DNA of 64,000 nt from contig DBFJJS010000014.1 of the NCBI GenBank assembly GCA_048393055.1, positions 3,623-67,622 on the forward strand. The letters are read 5' to 3'. Positions 49,797-59,271 of this stretch are shown piece by piece. The notes under the pieces are model-generated. The model did no database searches, was not told where the DNA came from, and saw nothing but the letters and a program-made list of their open reading frames with translations. Origin of the DNA: Faeciplasma sp048393055 (GTDB lineage Bacteria > Bacillota > Clostridia > Oscillospirales > Ruminococcaceae). Within the stretch, counting starts at the first letter, position 1; each line of letters starts with the position of its first letter. A program made the translations under genes and the position numbers.

Positions 49797-51197
49797 TTAC
49801 GGGACAGCAGTAACTTCTGGAACAGCTGCTTCTGTTGCGACCGCCTCTTGACCGCCGTCTTCCGGCTCGATGTATTCGATCATATTTCCGTCGTCGTCAA
49901 ACGCAAGCCCATACGGATTGCAAAGGTCGTTCACAAGCTCTATAATCTGATAATACCTTGCGGAGTCCTCCTCCTTATCGAGAAGGTACACCTTGTAGTT
50001 CTTTATGAACAACGGGTGAAGCTTTAAGGACTTAAACCCGTTTTTATCGACAGTTATATCAAAAATACAGGTCAGACCGTCGATGTCGTCGTCAACATGC
50101 CAGAAAATCAAGTTGCCGATGCTGTAGAAAATCGGCTTCCCCTTGTAAAACTCTATCGGCTGGATAGTGTGCGGGTGTGCCCCGACTACTATATCAGCTC
50201 CGTTGTCTATAAGCGCGCGAGAAAGACTCTCCTGATATGAGTTTGTATAAAAGACCTCCTCGACCCCGCAGTGCATAAATACTATCAGCACGTCGCATTG
50301 GCTGTCATACTCGCTTACCTTTTTTAAAAATGCCTGCGTGCGCTCGTCGCTTATGCTGTAAACCATATTTATTCCCGCGTGGTCCTCGCCTGCGGCGCAA
50401 TCTGAGGAAAGCCAGACATAGTTGCAGCCGGCAAACCCGACCTTTACGCCGTTTACCTCCTTGACATAAAGAGACTGAGCCTCGTCTATGTCGCGCCCCG
50501 CGCCAAAGTAGCCTATTCCGTACTCCTCAAGGTGGTCAAGCGTATCCAAAAGCGCGTCGTAGCCGAAGTCCCTGGTGTGATTGTTTGCGAGGTTGACAAT
50601 ATCTATCCCCGCATTCACAAAACCCTCAAGCATTTCGGGCGGCGTCCTGAACCCAAGACCTTCAGGCTTTTCAGATTCACCGCGGTTGCTTACGCAGGTT
50701 TCAAGGTTAACTGCCGCTATGTCGGCAGAGCTGAAAATATCAATTACCTCTTTCCACGGGTAATTTACACCCCATTTTACAGCGGCGTCTGCAAACTCTG
50801 TATCTATTGAAGTGTCGCCGCCGAGGCATATCCTTACGCTTCCGCATTCAGATTTACTGCTCTCTTCGCCTTCCGGCTCCGGCGGATCTGATTGCTCCAT
50901 GTCCGAAGCAGGTGGCTGCATAGATGTAATTTCGGTTTCCGGCGGCTCTGCGGAGGTTGTTTCCGAGGCCGTTGACTGTGCAGATGTTGTTTCAGAAGCC
51001 GGGGGCTGAGTCACTGCGCCCGATGGGTCGCCCGCCGTTGTAACAGCTCTCTCGCCCGTGCCGGAAACAGCCGGATCATCGCCGTCCACTCCCACAGGCA
51101 GCGACTGCCTGCCTCCGATTAAAATTCCTATTCCCGCGACAACCAAAACTATGCACAGCACGATCACCGCTATTCTCGCTGATTTAGATGATTTCAT
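49797..51197 (-). CDS. CapA/PgsA-like membrane-anchored metallophosphoesterase
   Basis: A 466-residue protein. An N-terminal membrane anchor (residues about 8-30: IAVIVLCIVLVVAGIGILIG) leads to a Ser/Thr/Pro/Glu-rich linker with repeated SETTSA and PPASE units (to about 120). The CapA/PGA_cap metallophosphoesterase-like domain follows: VRICLGGDTSID, AAVNLETCVSN, IDIVNLANNHTRDFG, DVLIVFMHCGVEE, VVGAHPHTIQPIEFYKGKPIFYSIGN (in parts). The metal-ligand Asp, Asn-His and His-x-His are intact. Such proteins act on cell-surface polymers; the polymer here is unknown. ATG 51197 has GGGAGACGG upstream. Confidence 0.9.
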   Translation of the reverse strand: MKSSKSARIAVIVLCIVLVVAGIGILIGGRQSLPVGVDGDDPAVSGTGERAVTTAGDPSGAVTQPPASETTSAQSTASETTSAEPPETEITSMQPPASDMEQSDPPEPEGEESSKSECGSVRICLGGDTSIDTEFADAAVKWGVNYPWKEVIDIFSSADIAAVNLETCVSNRGESEKPEGLGFRTPPEMLEGFVNAGIDIVNLANNHTRDFGYDALLDTLDHLEEYGIGYFGAGRDIDEAQSLYVKEVNGVKVGFAGCNYVWLSSDCAAGEDHAGINMVYSISDERTQAFLKKVSEYDSQCDVLIVFMHCGVEEVFYTNSYQESLSRALIDNGADIVVGAHPHTIQPIEFYKGKPIFYSIGNLIFWHVDDDIDGLTCIFDITVDKNGFKSLKLHPLFIKNYKVYLLDKEEDSARYYQIIELVNDLCNPYGLAFDDDGNMIEYIEPEDGGQEAVATEAAVPEVTAVP

Positions 51198-51326
51198 ACC
51201 GTCTCCCGTATTAAAAACAGCAGCCGACAGAGCTATCCGCGACGCTGCTTTGCCATATGTCATTATTGCTTAAGAATAATCTTAAATTGATTATAGCAAA
51301 TGTCGCTCAGGTAATCAAGCATATGC

Positions 51327-51360
51327 AAAAAATCCGTCCCGAAAATTTACGAAACGGATT
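51327..51360 (-). terminator. Terminator of the leu-ilv operon
   Basis: On the minus strand AATCCGT (51360-51354), a 16-base loop, ACGGATT, then T residues; it lies 17 bases after the stop of the DUF815 gene. It closes the long leu-ilv transcript. Confidence 0.75.
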
Positions 51361-51376
51361 CTTTACAGTCAATTCT

Positions 51377-52594
51377 TTATTTTGCCGTCCCTTCTGAGGA
51401 CAGGATGCTGTCAATAAATTGTCTTGCAAGGCGCGCGGAGCGTCCTCCCCTCTCAAGGGCAAATCTCTCCGCCCTGGCGATAAGCTCTTCGTCCGGCGTT
51501 TCAAGCCCGCTCTTTCCGGCGAGGCTGAGAACAATATCAAGATAGGTCTTTTTATCCGGTCTGTCAAACGATATATGCAGGCCGAACCTGTCCGACAGCG
51601 AAATCATCTCCTGCATGGAGTCGTTGCGGTGCACCTCGTCGCCGGACTCCCGGTCAGAGAAGCTTTCCCTTACGATGTGCCTGCGGTTGCTCGTAGCATA
51701 CACCACTACGTTTTGCGACCTTGCGGAAACAGATCCCTCAAGCACTGCCTTAAGGCCGTTGAAGCTGTCATCGTCGGAAAGAAACGATAGGTCGTCGATA
51801 AACAAAATAAACTTGAGCGGATTGCCCGCAAGCTCATCCAAAATTTTTGGTATGGCGTCGAGCTGATCCTTTCTAACCTCTATTATCCTGAGCCCGTCAC
51901 TGTAAAAAGCGTTCACTACCGCCTTTACCGTCGAGGATTTTCCCGTTCCCGCGTCGCCGGTAAGAAGTATGTTGGCGGCGGGCTTTCCGTCAAGCAGCGC
52001 TTTGGTGTTGTCTATTATCCGCTTTCTCTGGCTCTCATAATCGACAAGCTCATCAAGGCTTATCCTGTCGGGATTTTTTACGGGCACTATCTTTTTGCCG
52101 CCGTCTATGTAGAACATCGGGTTTGCGGCGTATTTTCCGTAGCCGTACCTGCCGATGTTCTCGATTCTGTGAGTATACATATCCAAAAGCTCGGTCTTTT
52201 CGGACAGGAAACCGGGCAAAAAGCCGTTCCACTTCAGAGGCTCGGTTATGTCCTCCTTTTTTAAAGAGGCAACGCGCCCAAGCAGCTCAAGCTCGCTTTT
52301 GACGCTCGACGCTATGCATCCCTTTGGCTTTTCTCCCGCTCCTATCAGCCTTACATATACGTTTTCGCTTTCGCAGCACAGATCCTCTATGTGCTTTGAA
52401 AGGCTTCCGCCGTTCGCCTCGTAAAGCCTTGATACGAACGCCGAATACTCCGATACCGACAGCGCGGTATCCTCGGCGTCAACAGACGCAAGATAGTCCG
52501 TGAACGCGCGGACGACGCCGTCCTCAAGTATTTTTCTGAAAACGCACAGCGACGACAGCTCTATCCTTATCTTATTCAGCTCTGCTTTTGTCAT
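51377..52594 (-). CDS. DUF815 AAA-type ATPase
   Basis: A 405-residue P-loop ATPase of the DUF815 family. An N-terminal helical region (1-170) precedes DELVDYESQRKRIIDNTKALLDGKPAANILLTGDAGTGKSSTVKAVV (Walker A GDAGTGKS), then FILFIDDLSFLSDDD (Walker B), VVYATSNRRHIVRESF (sensor 1) and LSDRFGLHISF. DUF815 proteins are widespread and poorly understood. Its ATG lies one base after the ilvD stop, so it is translated together with the branched-chain genes. A metabolic role is not implied by its sequence. Confidence 0.9.
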   Translation of the reverse strand: MTKAELNKIRIELSSLCVFRKILEDGVVRAFTDYLASVDAEDTALSVSEYSAFVSRLYEANGGSLSKHIEDLCCESENVYVRLIGAGEKPKGCIASSVKSELELLGRVASLKKEDITEPLKWNGFLPGFLSEKTELLDMYTHRIENIGRYGYGKYAANPMFYIDGGKKIVPVKNPDRISLDELVDYESQRKRIIDNTKALLDGKPAANILLTGDAGTGKSSTVKAVVNAFYSDGLRIIEVRKDQLDAIPKILDELAGNPLKFILFIDDLSFLSDDDSFNGLKAVLEGSVSARSQNVVVYATSNRRHIVRESFSDRESGDEVHRNDSMQEMISLSDRFGLHISFDRPDKKTYLDIVLSLAGKSGLETPDEELIARAERFALERGGRSARLARQFIDSILSSEGTAK

Positions 52595-52595
52595 A

Positions 52596-54251
52596 TCAGT
52601 CAAGCACCGCTCCGTATGCGCCGCCCGAAACAAGCCTTGCGTATCTCTTAAGATATCCCGTAAGCTCCTTGGTCTTTGGCTTAAACGATGAAAGCCTGCG
52701 CTTCATTTCCTCGTCCGAAATCTTAAGCTCTATTTTGTTCGCAGGTATGTCTATTCGGATGACGTCCCCTTCCTCGATGATTCCGATAGGACCTCCGGCA
52801 GCTGCCTCGGGGGTTATATGACCTACGCACGCGCCCCTTGTCGCGCCGCTGAAGCGTCCGTCCGTTATAAGCGCGACGCTGTTTCCAAGACCCATGCCCA
52901 TGATTGACGAGGTAGGATTGAGCATTTCCCTCATTCCCGGACCGCCCTTAGGCCCTTCGTAGCGTATAACGACAACGTCCCCGGGATTGATTTTTCCCGC
53001 GTTTATAGCCGCCTGGGCGTCCTCCTCGCAGTCGTAAGCCCTTGCAGGTCCTTCGTGGACAAGCATTTCGGGCAGCACAGCCGAGCGCTTCACTACGCAG
53101 CCCTCAGGCGCAAGATTTCCCCTTAGCACCGCTATTCCGCCTGTTTCGCTGTACGGGTCGTCTATAGGACGGATAACGTCATGATTCAGATTTATGCAGT
53201 CCTTTATGCACTCGCCTATCGTCTTTCCCGAAACGGTGACGCATTCGGTGCGTATAAGACCCTTCTTGCTCAGCTCGTTCATAACTGCATACACTCCGCC
53301 GGCTTCGTTCAGGTCCTCGACATATGTCTGACCGGCGGGGGCAAGGTGGCACAGGTTCGGAGTTTTTGAACTGATGTCGTTTGCAATGTCAAGGTTTATC
53401 TCTATTTTGCACTCGTGAGCTATTGCGGGAAGGTGCAGCATGCTGTTTGTCGAGCAGCCAAGAGCCATATCGACTGTAAGAGCATTCATAAACGCGTCCT
53501 CCGTCATGATGTCCCTGGGACGTATATCCTTTCTTACAAGCTCCATGACCGCCATTCCGGCGTGCTTTGCAAGCCTTATCCTCTCGGAGTAAACGGCAGG
53601 TATGGTGCCGTTGCCCTTAAGTCCCATTCCGATAGCCTCGGTAAGGCAGTTCATTGAGTTTGCGGTATACATTCCGGAGCAGGAGCCGCAGGTAGGACAG
53701 GTTTTGCACTCAAATTCCTTAAGCTTTTGCTCCGTTATCTTCCCGGCGTTGAACCTTCCCACCGCCTCCGAGATGGTAGAAAAGCTCGCCCTGCCGCCGT
53801 CGATATGTCCCGCGAGCATCGGTCCGCCGCTGACAAACACTGTCGGGATATTCAGCCTTGCGGCCGCCATCAGAAGCCCCGGCACGTTTTTATCGCAGTT
53901 GGGAACCATGACAAGCCCGTCAAACCCGTGGGCCATCGCCATAGCTTCTGTCGAATCCGCGATAAGATCCCTTGTCACAAGGCTGTATTTCATGCCGGTA
54001 TGACCCATTGCAATTCCGTCGCACACGGCTATGGCCGGAAATACTATCGGTGTTCCGCCCGCCATGGCGACTCCGAGCTTTACCGCCTCTACGATTTTGT
54101 CTATATTCATATGTCCCGGGACTATTTCGTTATACGAGCTTACTATTCCTATAAGCGGTCTTGAAAGCTCCTCCTCGGTAAGTCCGAGCGCGTTGTACAG
54201 CGCCCTGTGCGGCGCATTCTGCGCCCCGCATTTTATAGCGTCGCTTTTCAT
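52596..54251 (-). CDS. ilvD: Dihydroxy-acid dehydratase
   Basis: A 551-residue enzyme of valine, isoleucine and leucine synthesis. Fe-S cluster cysteines are seen in VMVPNCDKNVPG, CKTCPTCGSCSGMYTANSM and a first cysteine in AIAVCDGIAMGH. The C-terminal LITDGRFSGATRGACVGH is the substrate-binding signature. It is full length. Its stop is one base from the DUF815 start, and a stem-loop separates it from ilvC upstream. It uses the dihydroxy acid made by IlvC. Confidence 0.97.
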   Translation of the reverse strand: MKSDAIKCGAQNAPHRALYNALGLTEEELSRPLIGIVSSYNEIVPGHMNIDKIVEAVKLGVAMAGGTPIVFPAIAVCDGIAMGHTGMKYSLVTRDLIADSTEAMAMAHGFDGLVMVPNCDKNVPGLLMAAARLNIPTVFVSGGPMLAGHIDGGRASFSTISEAVGRFNAGKITEQKLKEFECKTCPTCGSCSGMYTANSMNCLTEAIGMGLKGNGTIPAVYSERIRLAKHAGMAVMELVRKDIRPRDIMTEDAFMNALTVDMALGCSTNSMLHLPAIAHECKIEINLDIANDISSKTPNLCHLAPAGQTYVEDLNEAGGVYAVMNELSKKGLIRTECVTVSGKTIGECIKDCINLNHDVIRPIDDPYSETGGIAVLRGNLAPEGCVVKRSAVLPEMLVHEGPARAYDCEEDAQAAINAGKINPGDVVVIRYEGPKGGPGMREMLNPTSSIMGMGLGNSVALITDGRFSGATRGACVGHITPEAAAGGPIGIIEEGDVIRIDIPANKIELKISDEEMKRRLSSFKPKTKELTGYLKRYARLVSGGAYGAVLD

Positions 54252-54309
54252 GGCTTTTGATTCCTTTCGAAGTTTGTTGCTTTTTAGCTTATAAGTTTAT
54301 AATATCAGC

Positions 54310-54352
54310 CGCGGCAAAGCGCCCGCAAAGCATGCCACGGGAGTTTGCCGCG
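54310..54352 (-). other. Intercistronic stem-loop between ilvC and ilvD
   Basis: Perfect 9-bp arms CGCGGCAAA (54310-54318) and TTTGCCGCG (54344-54352) with a 25-base loop, in the only sizeable gap (110 bases) of the ilv part. There is no good T-run on the minus side (an AATAT follows), so it is more likely an mRNA processing or stability element than a terminator. Confidence 0.5.
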
Positions 54353-54361
54353 AAAAAATTA

Positions 54362-55378
54362 TCAGTTGTTTATGAGCTTTTCCTCGCCGTTCCAGCTGTA
54401 AAGCTTGCGGATCTCTTCTCCGACAATCTCGGAAGGATGCTCAGCAGCCAGCTTGCGCATGGCATTAAAATGAACCTGAGCTCCGGCGTCTGACATGTCA
54501 AGCAGGAATTCCTTCGCAAATGTGCCGTCCTGAATGTCCTTTAAGATCTTCTTCATGGTCTTTTTGGTCTCGTCGGTTATAATCTTCGGGCCGGTGATGT
54601 AGTCGCCGTACTCGGCTGTGTTGGAAATGGAATATCTCATTCCCTTAAATCCGCTCTGATAGATAAGGTCTACGATGAGCTTCATCTCGTGAATGCACTC
54701 AAAATATGCATTTCTTGGGTCGTATCCGGCTTCGACAAGCGTTTCAAATCCGGCCTGCATAAGAGCGCAGACACCTCCGCAAAGCACTGCCTGCTCGCCG
54801 AAGAGGTCAGTTTCAGTCTCGGTGCGGAACGTAGTCTCCAAAACGCCCGCTCTTGCGCCGCCTATTCCCAAAGCATACGCAAGACCTATATCCCACGCGT
54901 CGCCGGTAGCATCCTGCTCAACGGCTATAAGGCAGGGAACGCCCTTTCCGGCAAGATACTCGCTTCTTACAGTGTGTCCCGGTCCCTTGGGAGCTATCAT
55001 TATTACGTTTACATTCTTGGGCGGCTTGATGCATCCGAAATGAATGTTGAAGCCGTGCGCGAACGCAAGGGTCTTGCCCTCGGTAAGGTTGGGCTCGATG
55101 CTCTCCTTATAAAGCTTTGCCTGCTTTTCATCGTTGATAAGTATCATAATGATGTCCGCATTTTTTGCCGCCTCTGCGGAGGTCATGACCTTTAAGCCCT
55201 GGCTCTCGGCCTTCGCCCAGCTCTTGCTTCCCTCGTACAGACCTACTATTACGTTTACGCCGCTGTCCTTAAGGTTGAGCGCATGAGCGTGTCCCTGAGA
55301 GCCGTAGCCTATGATAGCCACGGTTTTTCCGTCAAGCTTCTGAAGATTGCAGTCCTGCTGATAAAAAATCCTTGCCAT
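54362..55378 (-). CDS. ilvC: Ketol-acid reductoisomerase
   Basis: A 338-residue class I enzyme. The Rossmann start is VAIIGYGSQGHAHALNLKDSG, with cofactor loop VGLYEGSKSWAKAE; the conserved AFAHGFNIHFG and APKGPGHTVRSEY and the metal-binding DLFGEQAVLCGG are intact. The loop has Tyr instead of the more usual Arg after GL, but keeps the two serines, so NADPH use is still likely. It is full length. The gene lies 29 bases after ilvN. Confidence 0.97.
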   Translation of the reverse strand: MARIFYQQDCNLQKLDGKTVAIIGYGSQGHAHALNLKDSGVNVIVGLYEGSKSWAKAESQGLKVMTSAEAAKNADIIMILINDEKQAKLYKESIEPNLTEGKTLAFAHGFNIHFGCIKPPKNVNVIMIAPKGPGHTVRSEYLAGKGVPCLIAVEQDATGDAWDIGLAYALGIGGARAGVLETTFRTETETDLFGEQAVLCGGVCALMQAGFETLVEAGYDPRNAYFECIHEMKLIVDLIYQSGFKGMRYSISNTAEYGDYITGPKIITDETKKTMKKILKDIQDGTFAKEFLLDMSDAGAQVHFNAMRKLAAEHPSEIVGEEIRKLYSWNGEEKLINN

Positions 55379-55407
55379 AATTCTTTACTCCTTTTTATAA
55401 AATCAAA

Positions 55408-55914
55408 TTAATAATTTGTCACCTTGCGAATTGTCGAGCTGCCGCGCTCAAGCGAAACTATTCCGGTGCGGCATATCTCGAGAATTTTATAGTCCTTCAT
55501 CAGGTTTACAAAGTCGTCTATCCTGCGGGTGTCCGCCGTCAGCTGGAATATGATGGACTCCTTAGAGTAGTCCACCGTCCTTGCCTCGAATCCCTGGGCA
55601 GCGGCAAGTATTTCGTCCCTTGTCTTGGGACTGTTCTCCATCTTTATCAGAAGAAGCTCTACGCTCACCGATTCATCGCTTTTCAGCTCTTTTATGGAGC
55701 ATACGTCCGGAAGCTTATAAAGCTGGTTGATAAGCTGCTGCTTCTGAACCTCCTCGCCGTCGAATAAAACCGTTATTCTCGAAAGCTCCGCCGACTCGGT
55801 TTCACTCACAGTAAGCGCGGAGATGTTAAACTGCCTTCTTCTGAACATGCTTGTAACCCTGTTCAAAACGCCGAACTGGTTTTTTACGAGCACGGCCACC
55901 GTGTATCTGTTCAT
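55408..55914 (-). CDS. ilvN: Acetolactate synthase small subunit
   Basis: A 168-residue regulatory subunit. The N-terminal ACT domain has VAVLVKNQFGVLNRVTSMFRRRQFNISALTV (in two parts) with the valine-binding Gly and Asn, and the C-terminal domain has ILEICRTGIVSLERG. It activates IlvB and mediates valine feedback. It begins one base after the ilvB stop, so the two subunits are produced together. Confidence 0.95.
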   Translation of the reverse strand: MNRYTVAVLVKNQFGVLNRVTSMFRRRQFNISALTVSETESAELSRITVLFDGEEVQKQQLINQLYKLPDVCSIKELKSDESVSVELLLIKMENSPKTRDEILAAAQGFEARTVDYSKESIIFQLTADTRRIDDFVNLMKDYKILEICRTGIVSLERGSSTIRKVTNY

Positions 55915-55915
55915 A

Positions 55916-57583
55916 TTAATCTCCCACCTTTACTATGATATCGTCCATCGAGCCGCCGGGGGGAAGCATGGGCAGAACCAGCTCATCCTTGTCTATATAA
56001 CAGTTGATGAGGTACGGTCCGCCTGAGGAAAAGCCGTTTGCCAGCGCTCGGTCAAGCTCCTCGAGAGTGTAAGCACTCTCTCCGTCAGCCCCAAATGCCT
56101 TTGCAAGCGCCACAAAGTCGGTCTGCCTGTCCAGAACTGTATTTGAGTAGTGCTTGTCGAAAAACAGAGTCTGCCACTGCCTCACCATTCCCAAAACGCC
56201 GTTGTTCATAAGAAGTATTATTATCGGCACGTTATATGTCACCGCTGTCGCAAGCTCGTTTAAGCACATCCCAAAGCCGCCGTCGCCGGTGACGAGCACG
56301 GTCTGCTCTCCCGTGCCGTACGCCGAGCCTATTGCCGCGCCCATGCCGAAGCCCATCGTTCCAAGACCTCCGCTTGAAACAAACCTGCGGCACTTTTTAA
56401 ATCTTAAATTCTGCGCCGCCCACATCTGATGCTGTCCCACGTCGGTTACAACAGGAGTATTATCTTTTAAATACCCGTTTAGCAGGTTCATGACGTTTTT
56501 AGGAGTCATACCGCCGCGCCTGTCCTCAAGCTCTCGTTCCTCTTTTTTAAGGCGTCTTATCTTTTCCTGCCATTCAGGATTCTTTGTTTCTTTGATAAGC
56601 GGGAGCAGCTTTTCAAGAGTCTTTTTAACGTCTCCGCGCAATCCCACCGTGTCGTCCACGGTCTTTGAAAGCTCCGAGCCGTCTACGTCTATATGCACTA
56701 CCTTTGCGTTCGGCGCAAATTTGAGACGGTTACCCGTGACCCTGTCGTTAAACCTTGCGCCCAGCGCTATTATGCAGCCTGCATTGTGCATAGCGAGCGA
56801 GGACGCGTAATGCCCGTGCATTCCCTGCATTCCCAGGAATCTCGGGTGGTCGGTCGGTATGGCGGAAATGCCCATAAGCGAGCAGCCTATCGGAGCATCT
56901 ATCCTGTCCGCAAGCTCAAGCATCTCCTTTTGCGCCCCGCTTGATATCAAGCCGCCTCCGAAATATATATACGGTCTTTCACAGGAGTTGATTATCCTTG
57001 CCGCCTCTTCTATTCTTATCTCCTTGGCGGGCTGAGGCTCGTCCCTTACTACGGGCGGCTTGGGCTCGTAGTCGCACATTGCAATCTGAACGTCCTTTGG
57101 TATATCGATAAGAACAGGTCCGGGCCTTCCCGAGATCGCAAGCCTGAACGCCTCGCGGATAGTATCGGCAAGCTCGCTTACGTGGCTTACAAAATAATTG
57201 TGCTTTGTTATCGGAAGGGTGATACCGGTTATGTCTATTTCCTGGAAGCTGTCGTAGCCTATCTGTGTAGTGGGGACGTTTCCCGTTATGGCGATAAGCG
57301 GTATAGAATCAAGGTGAGCCGTCGCAATGCCGGTTACCAGATTTGTCGCTCCCGGTCCGGACGTCGCCATTACCACGCCTACCCTGCCGGTAGTTCTTGA
57401 ATAACCGTCCGCCGCATGGACTGCACCCTGTTCGTGAGCGGTTAAAATGTGTTCGATTTCGCCGCTGTATTTATAAAGAGAGTCGTAGACGTTTATTATC
57501 TGACCTCCGGGATATCCGAATACCACCTTGCAGCCCTGCTCAATAAGCGTCCTGACTACTATATCTGCGCCTGATAACTGCAT
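55916..57583 (-). CDS. ilvB: Acetolactate synthase large subunit
   Basis: A 555-residue ThDP enzyme. The catalytic Glu is in LTAHEQGAVHAADGY; the FAD-binding core has QGMHGHYASSLAMHNAGCIIALGARFNDR (in two parts); and the ThDP/Mg motif is VTGDGGFGMCLNELATAV followed by IILLMNNGVLGMVRQWQ. It is full length and catalyses the first common step of valine/leucine and isoleucine synthesis. Its start lies three bases after the leuB stop. Confidence 0.97.
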   Translation of the reverse strand: MQLSGADIVVRTLIEQGCKVVFGYPGGQIINVYDSLYKYSGEIEHILTAHEQGAVHAADGYSRTTGRVGVVMATSGPGATNLVTGIATAHLDSIPLIAITGNVPTTQIGYDSFQEIDITGITLPITKHNYFVSHVSELADTIREAFRLAISGRPGPVLIDIPKDVQIAMCDYEPKPPVVRDEPQPAKEIRIEEAARIINSCERPYIYFGGGLISSGAQKEMLELADRIDAPIGCSLMGISAIPTDHPRFLGMQGMHGHYASSLAMHNAGCIIALGARFNDRVTGNRLKFAPNAKVVHIDVDGSELSKTVDDTVGLRGDVKKTLEKLLPLIKETKNPEWQEKIRRLKKEERELEDRRGGMTPKNVMNLLNGYLKDNTPVVTDVGQHQMWAAQNLRFKKCRRFVSSGGLGTMGFGMGAAIGSAYGTGEQTVLVTGDGGFGMCLNELATAVTYNVPIIILLMNNGVLGMVRQWQTLFFDKHYSNTVLDRQTDFVALAKAFGADGESAYTLEELDRALANGFSSGGPYLINCYIDKDELVLPMLPPGGSMDDIIVKVGD

Positions 57584-57586
57584 AAT

Positions 57587-58684
57587 TTAATCCTTTCTCA
57601 AGCTTTGTACTATCAGCCTTCCCATTTCTGAGCATCCGATCCTGCGGCAGCCCTGCGCCTTATTATGGTCTGACGGCAAGATGTCCGCGGTACGGTATCC
57701 CATGTCCAAAACCCTTGAAACCGCATTTTCCACGGCGTCGGCCTCATGCGGCATGTCAAAGCTGTATCTTAGCATCATTGCGGCGGACAGGATAGTTCCT
57801 ATGGGGTTTGCGATGTCCATGCCGGCAATATCCGGCGCAGAGCCGTGTATAGGCTCGTAAAGTCCGCAATGCGATGCGCCAAGGCTCGACGACGGTATCA
57901 TTCCGATAGAGCCGGTTATCATGGACGCCTCGTCGGAAAGTATGTCTCCGAACATGTTCTCTGTGACAATAACGTCAAACTGAGACGGGTTCTTTACTAT
58001 CTGCATGGCGCAGTTGTCGACAAGCATGTCGCAAAGCTCCACGTCGGGATATTCCCGCGCGACACGGTGCACCACCGATTTCCAAAGCCTGCTCGAATCC
58101 AAAACGTTGCTTTTTTCTACCGAGCAGAGCTTTTTGCGGCGCTTTCTCGCAGTTTCAAAGCCTATTTTCGCTATTCTCTCTATCTCGTCCTCATTGTATT
58201 TGAGTACATCGGTGGCGATTCTTTTACCGCCCTGCTCCTGGGTTATATGCTCGCCGAAGTATATTCCGCCTATCAGCTCCCGAACTATTATAAAGTCTAT
58301 TCCCTTTTCCACAATGGAGCTTTTAAGCGGAGACGCGTCCGCAAGCTGAGACCATATCTTAGCCGGACGGTTGTTGCTGTATACTCCCATGCCGGCGCGA
58401 AGCCTTAAAAGTCCCTTTTCGGGGCGCTTATCTCCGGGAAGCGAGTTCCACTTGTCCCCGCCGACCGCGCCGAGCAGCACGCTGTCCGATTCGATGCAGG
58501 CTTTAAGCATTTCCTCCGGAAGCGGGTCGCCCCACTTATCTATCGCTGCGCCGCCCATATCGACCTCGACGTAATTAAAGCTGTGACCGTATATATCTGC
58601 GATCCTGTCAAGTACCTTTTGAGCCTGCGCGACTATTTCAGGACCTATTCCGTCCCCCCGTATAAGCGCAATCTTTTTATTCAA
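57587..58684 (-). CDS. leuB: 3-isopropylmalate dehydrogenase
   Basis: A 365-residue NAD-dependent decarboxylating dehydrogenase. It starts NKKIALIRGDGIGPEI; LLGAVGGDKWN, LRAGMGVYSNNRPAKIW, IVRELIGGIYFGEH and ENMFGDILSDEASMITGSIGMIPSSSLG (in parts) are all conserved. The start is probably TTG 58684, because GGGAGGGAG lies five bases upstream and this gives the normal N-terminus. It is full length. It takes isopropylmalate from LeuCD. Confidence 0.95.
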   Translation of the reverse strand: MNKKIALIRGDGIGPEIVAQAQKVLDRIADIYGHSFNYVEVDMGGAAIDKWGDPLPEEMLKACIESDSVLLGAVGGDKWNSLPGDKRPEKGLLRLRAGMGVYSNNRPAKIWSQLADASPLKSSIVEKGIDFIIVRELIGGIYFGEHITQEQGGKRIATDVLKYNEDEIERIAKIGFETARKRRKKLCSVEKSNVLDSSRLWKSVVHRVAREYPDVELCDMLVDNCAMQIVKNPSQFDVIVTENMFGDILSDEASMITGSIGMIPSSSLGASHCGLYEPIHGSAPDIAGMDIANPIGTILSAAMMLRYSFDMPHEADAVENAVSRVLDMGYRTADILPSDHNKAQGCRRIGCSEMGRLIVQSLRKD

Positions 58685-58718
58685 AGCTACTCCCTCCCGT
58701 ACTGTTCGGTTTAAAATG

Positions 58719-59204
58719 TTACTGGTTTTTAATAGAGGCAAGCAGGCCTCCCGCCCTGATAATATTCTGGATAAACGGCGGGAAAGGCTCGGCATGATAG
58801 CTCCTGCCGGTGGTAATATCCTTTATCTCGCCGGTATCAAAGTCTATCGACACCTCGTCGCCGGCGTTTATCTCATCGCACGCCTTCGGGCACTCAAGTA
58901 TGGGGAGCCCGATGTTTATCGAATTGCGGTAAAAAATCCTTGCAAAGCTCTTGGCTATTACGCAGCCCGTGCCGCAGGTTTTAATTACAAGCGGGGCGTG
59001 CTCCCTCGACGAGCCGCAGCCGAAATTCCAGCCCGCTACTATTATATCCCCCGGCTTGACATTTTCCACAAAGCATTTGTCTATGTCCTCCATGCAGTGC
59101 TGAGCAAGCTCGGCGGCGTCGGAGGTGTTTAAATATCTTGCGGGTATTATAACGTCGGTATCGACATTGTCCCCGTATTTGAAAACCTTACCCTGTGTGT
59201 TCAT
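58719..59204 (-). CDS. leuD: 3-isopropylmalate dehydratase small subunit
   Basis: A 161-residue subunit: GKVFKYGDNVDTDVIIPARYL, then AGWNFGCGSSREHAPLVIK and IAKSFARIFYRNSINIGLP. It pairs with LeuC to form the Fe-S isomerase. ATG 59204 gives the family-normal start with a moderate GGTGAT site. A TTG at 59237 with a strong AAAGGAG site would add eleven residues and is the alternative. The leuC stop is 67 bases upstream. Confidence 0.95.
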   Translation of the reverse strand: MNTQGKVFKYGDNVDTDVIIPARYLNTSDAAELAQHCMEDIDKCFVENVKPGDIIVAGWNFGCGSSREHAPLVIKTCGTGCVIAKSFARIFYRNSINIGLPILECPKACDEINAGDEVSIDFDTGEIKDITTGRSYHAEPFPPFIQNIIRAGGLLASIKNQ

Positions 59205-59271
59205 TATATCACCATGCCCTTTGTCTTTAAATTTCAAAGGCTCTCCTTTCGTTGTAAAATAATTAATGCCG

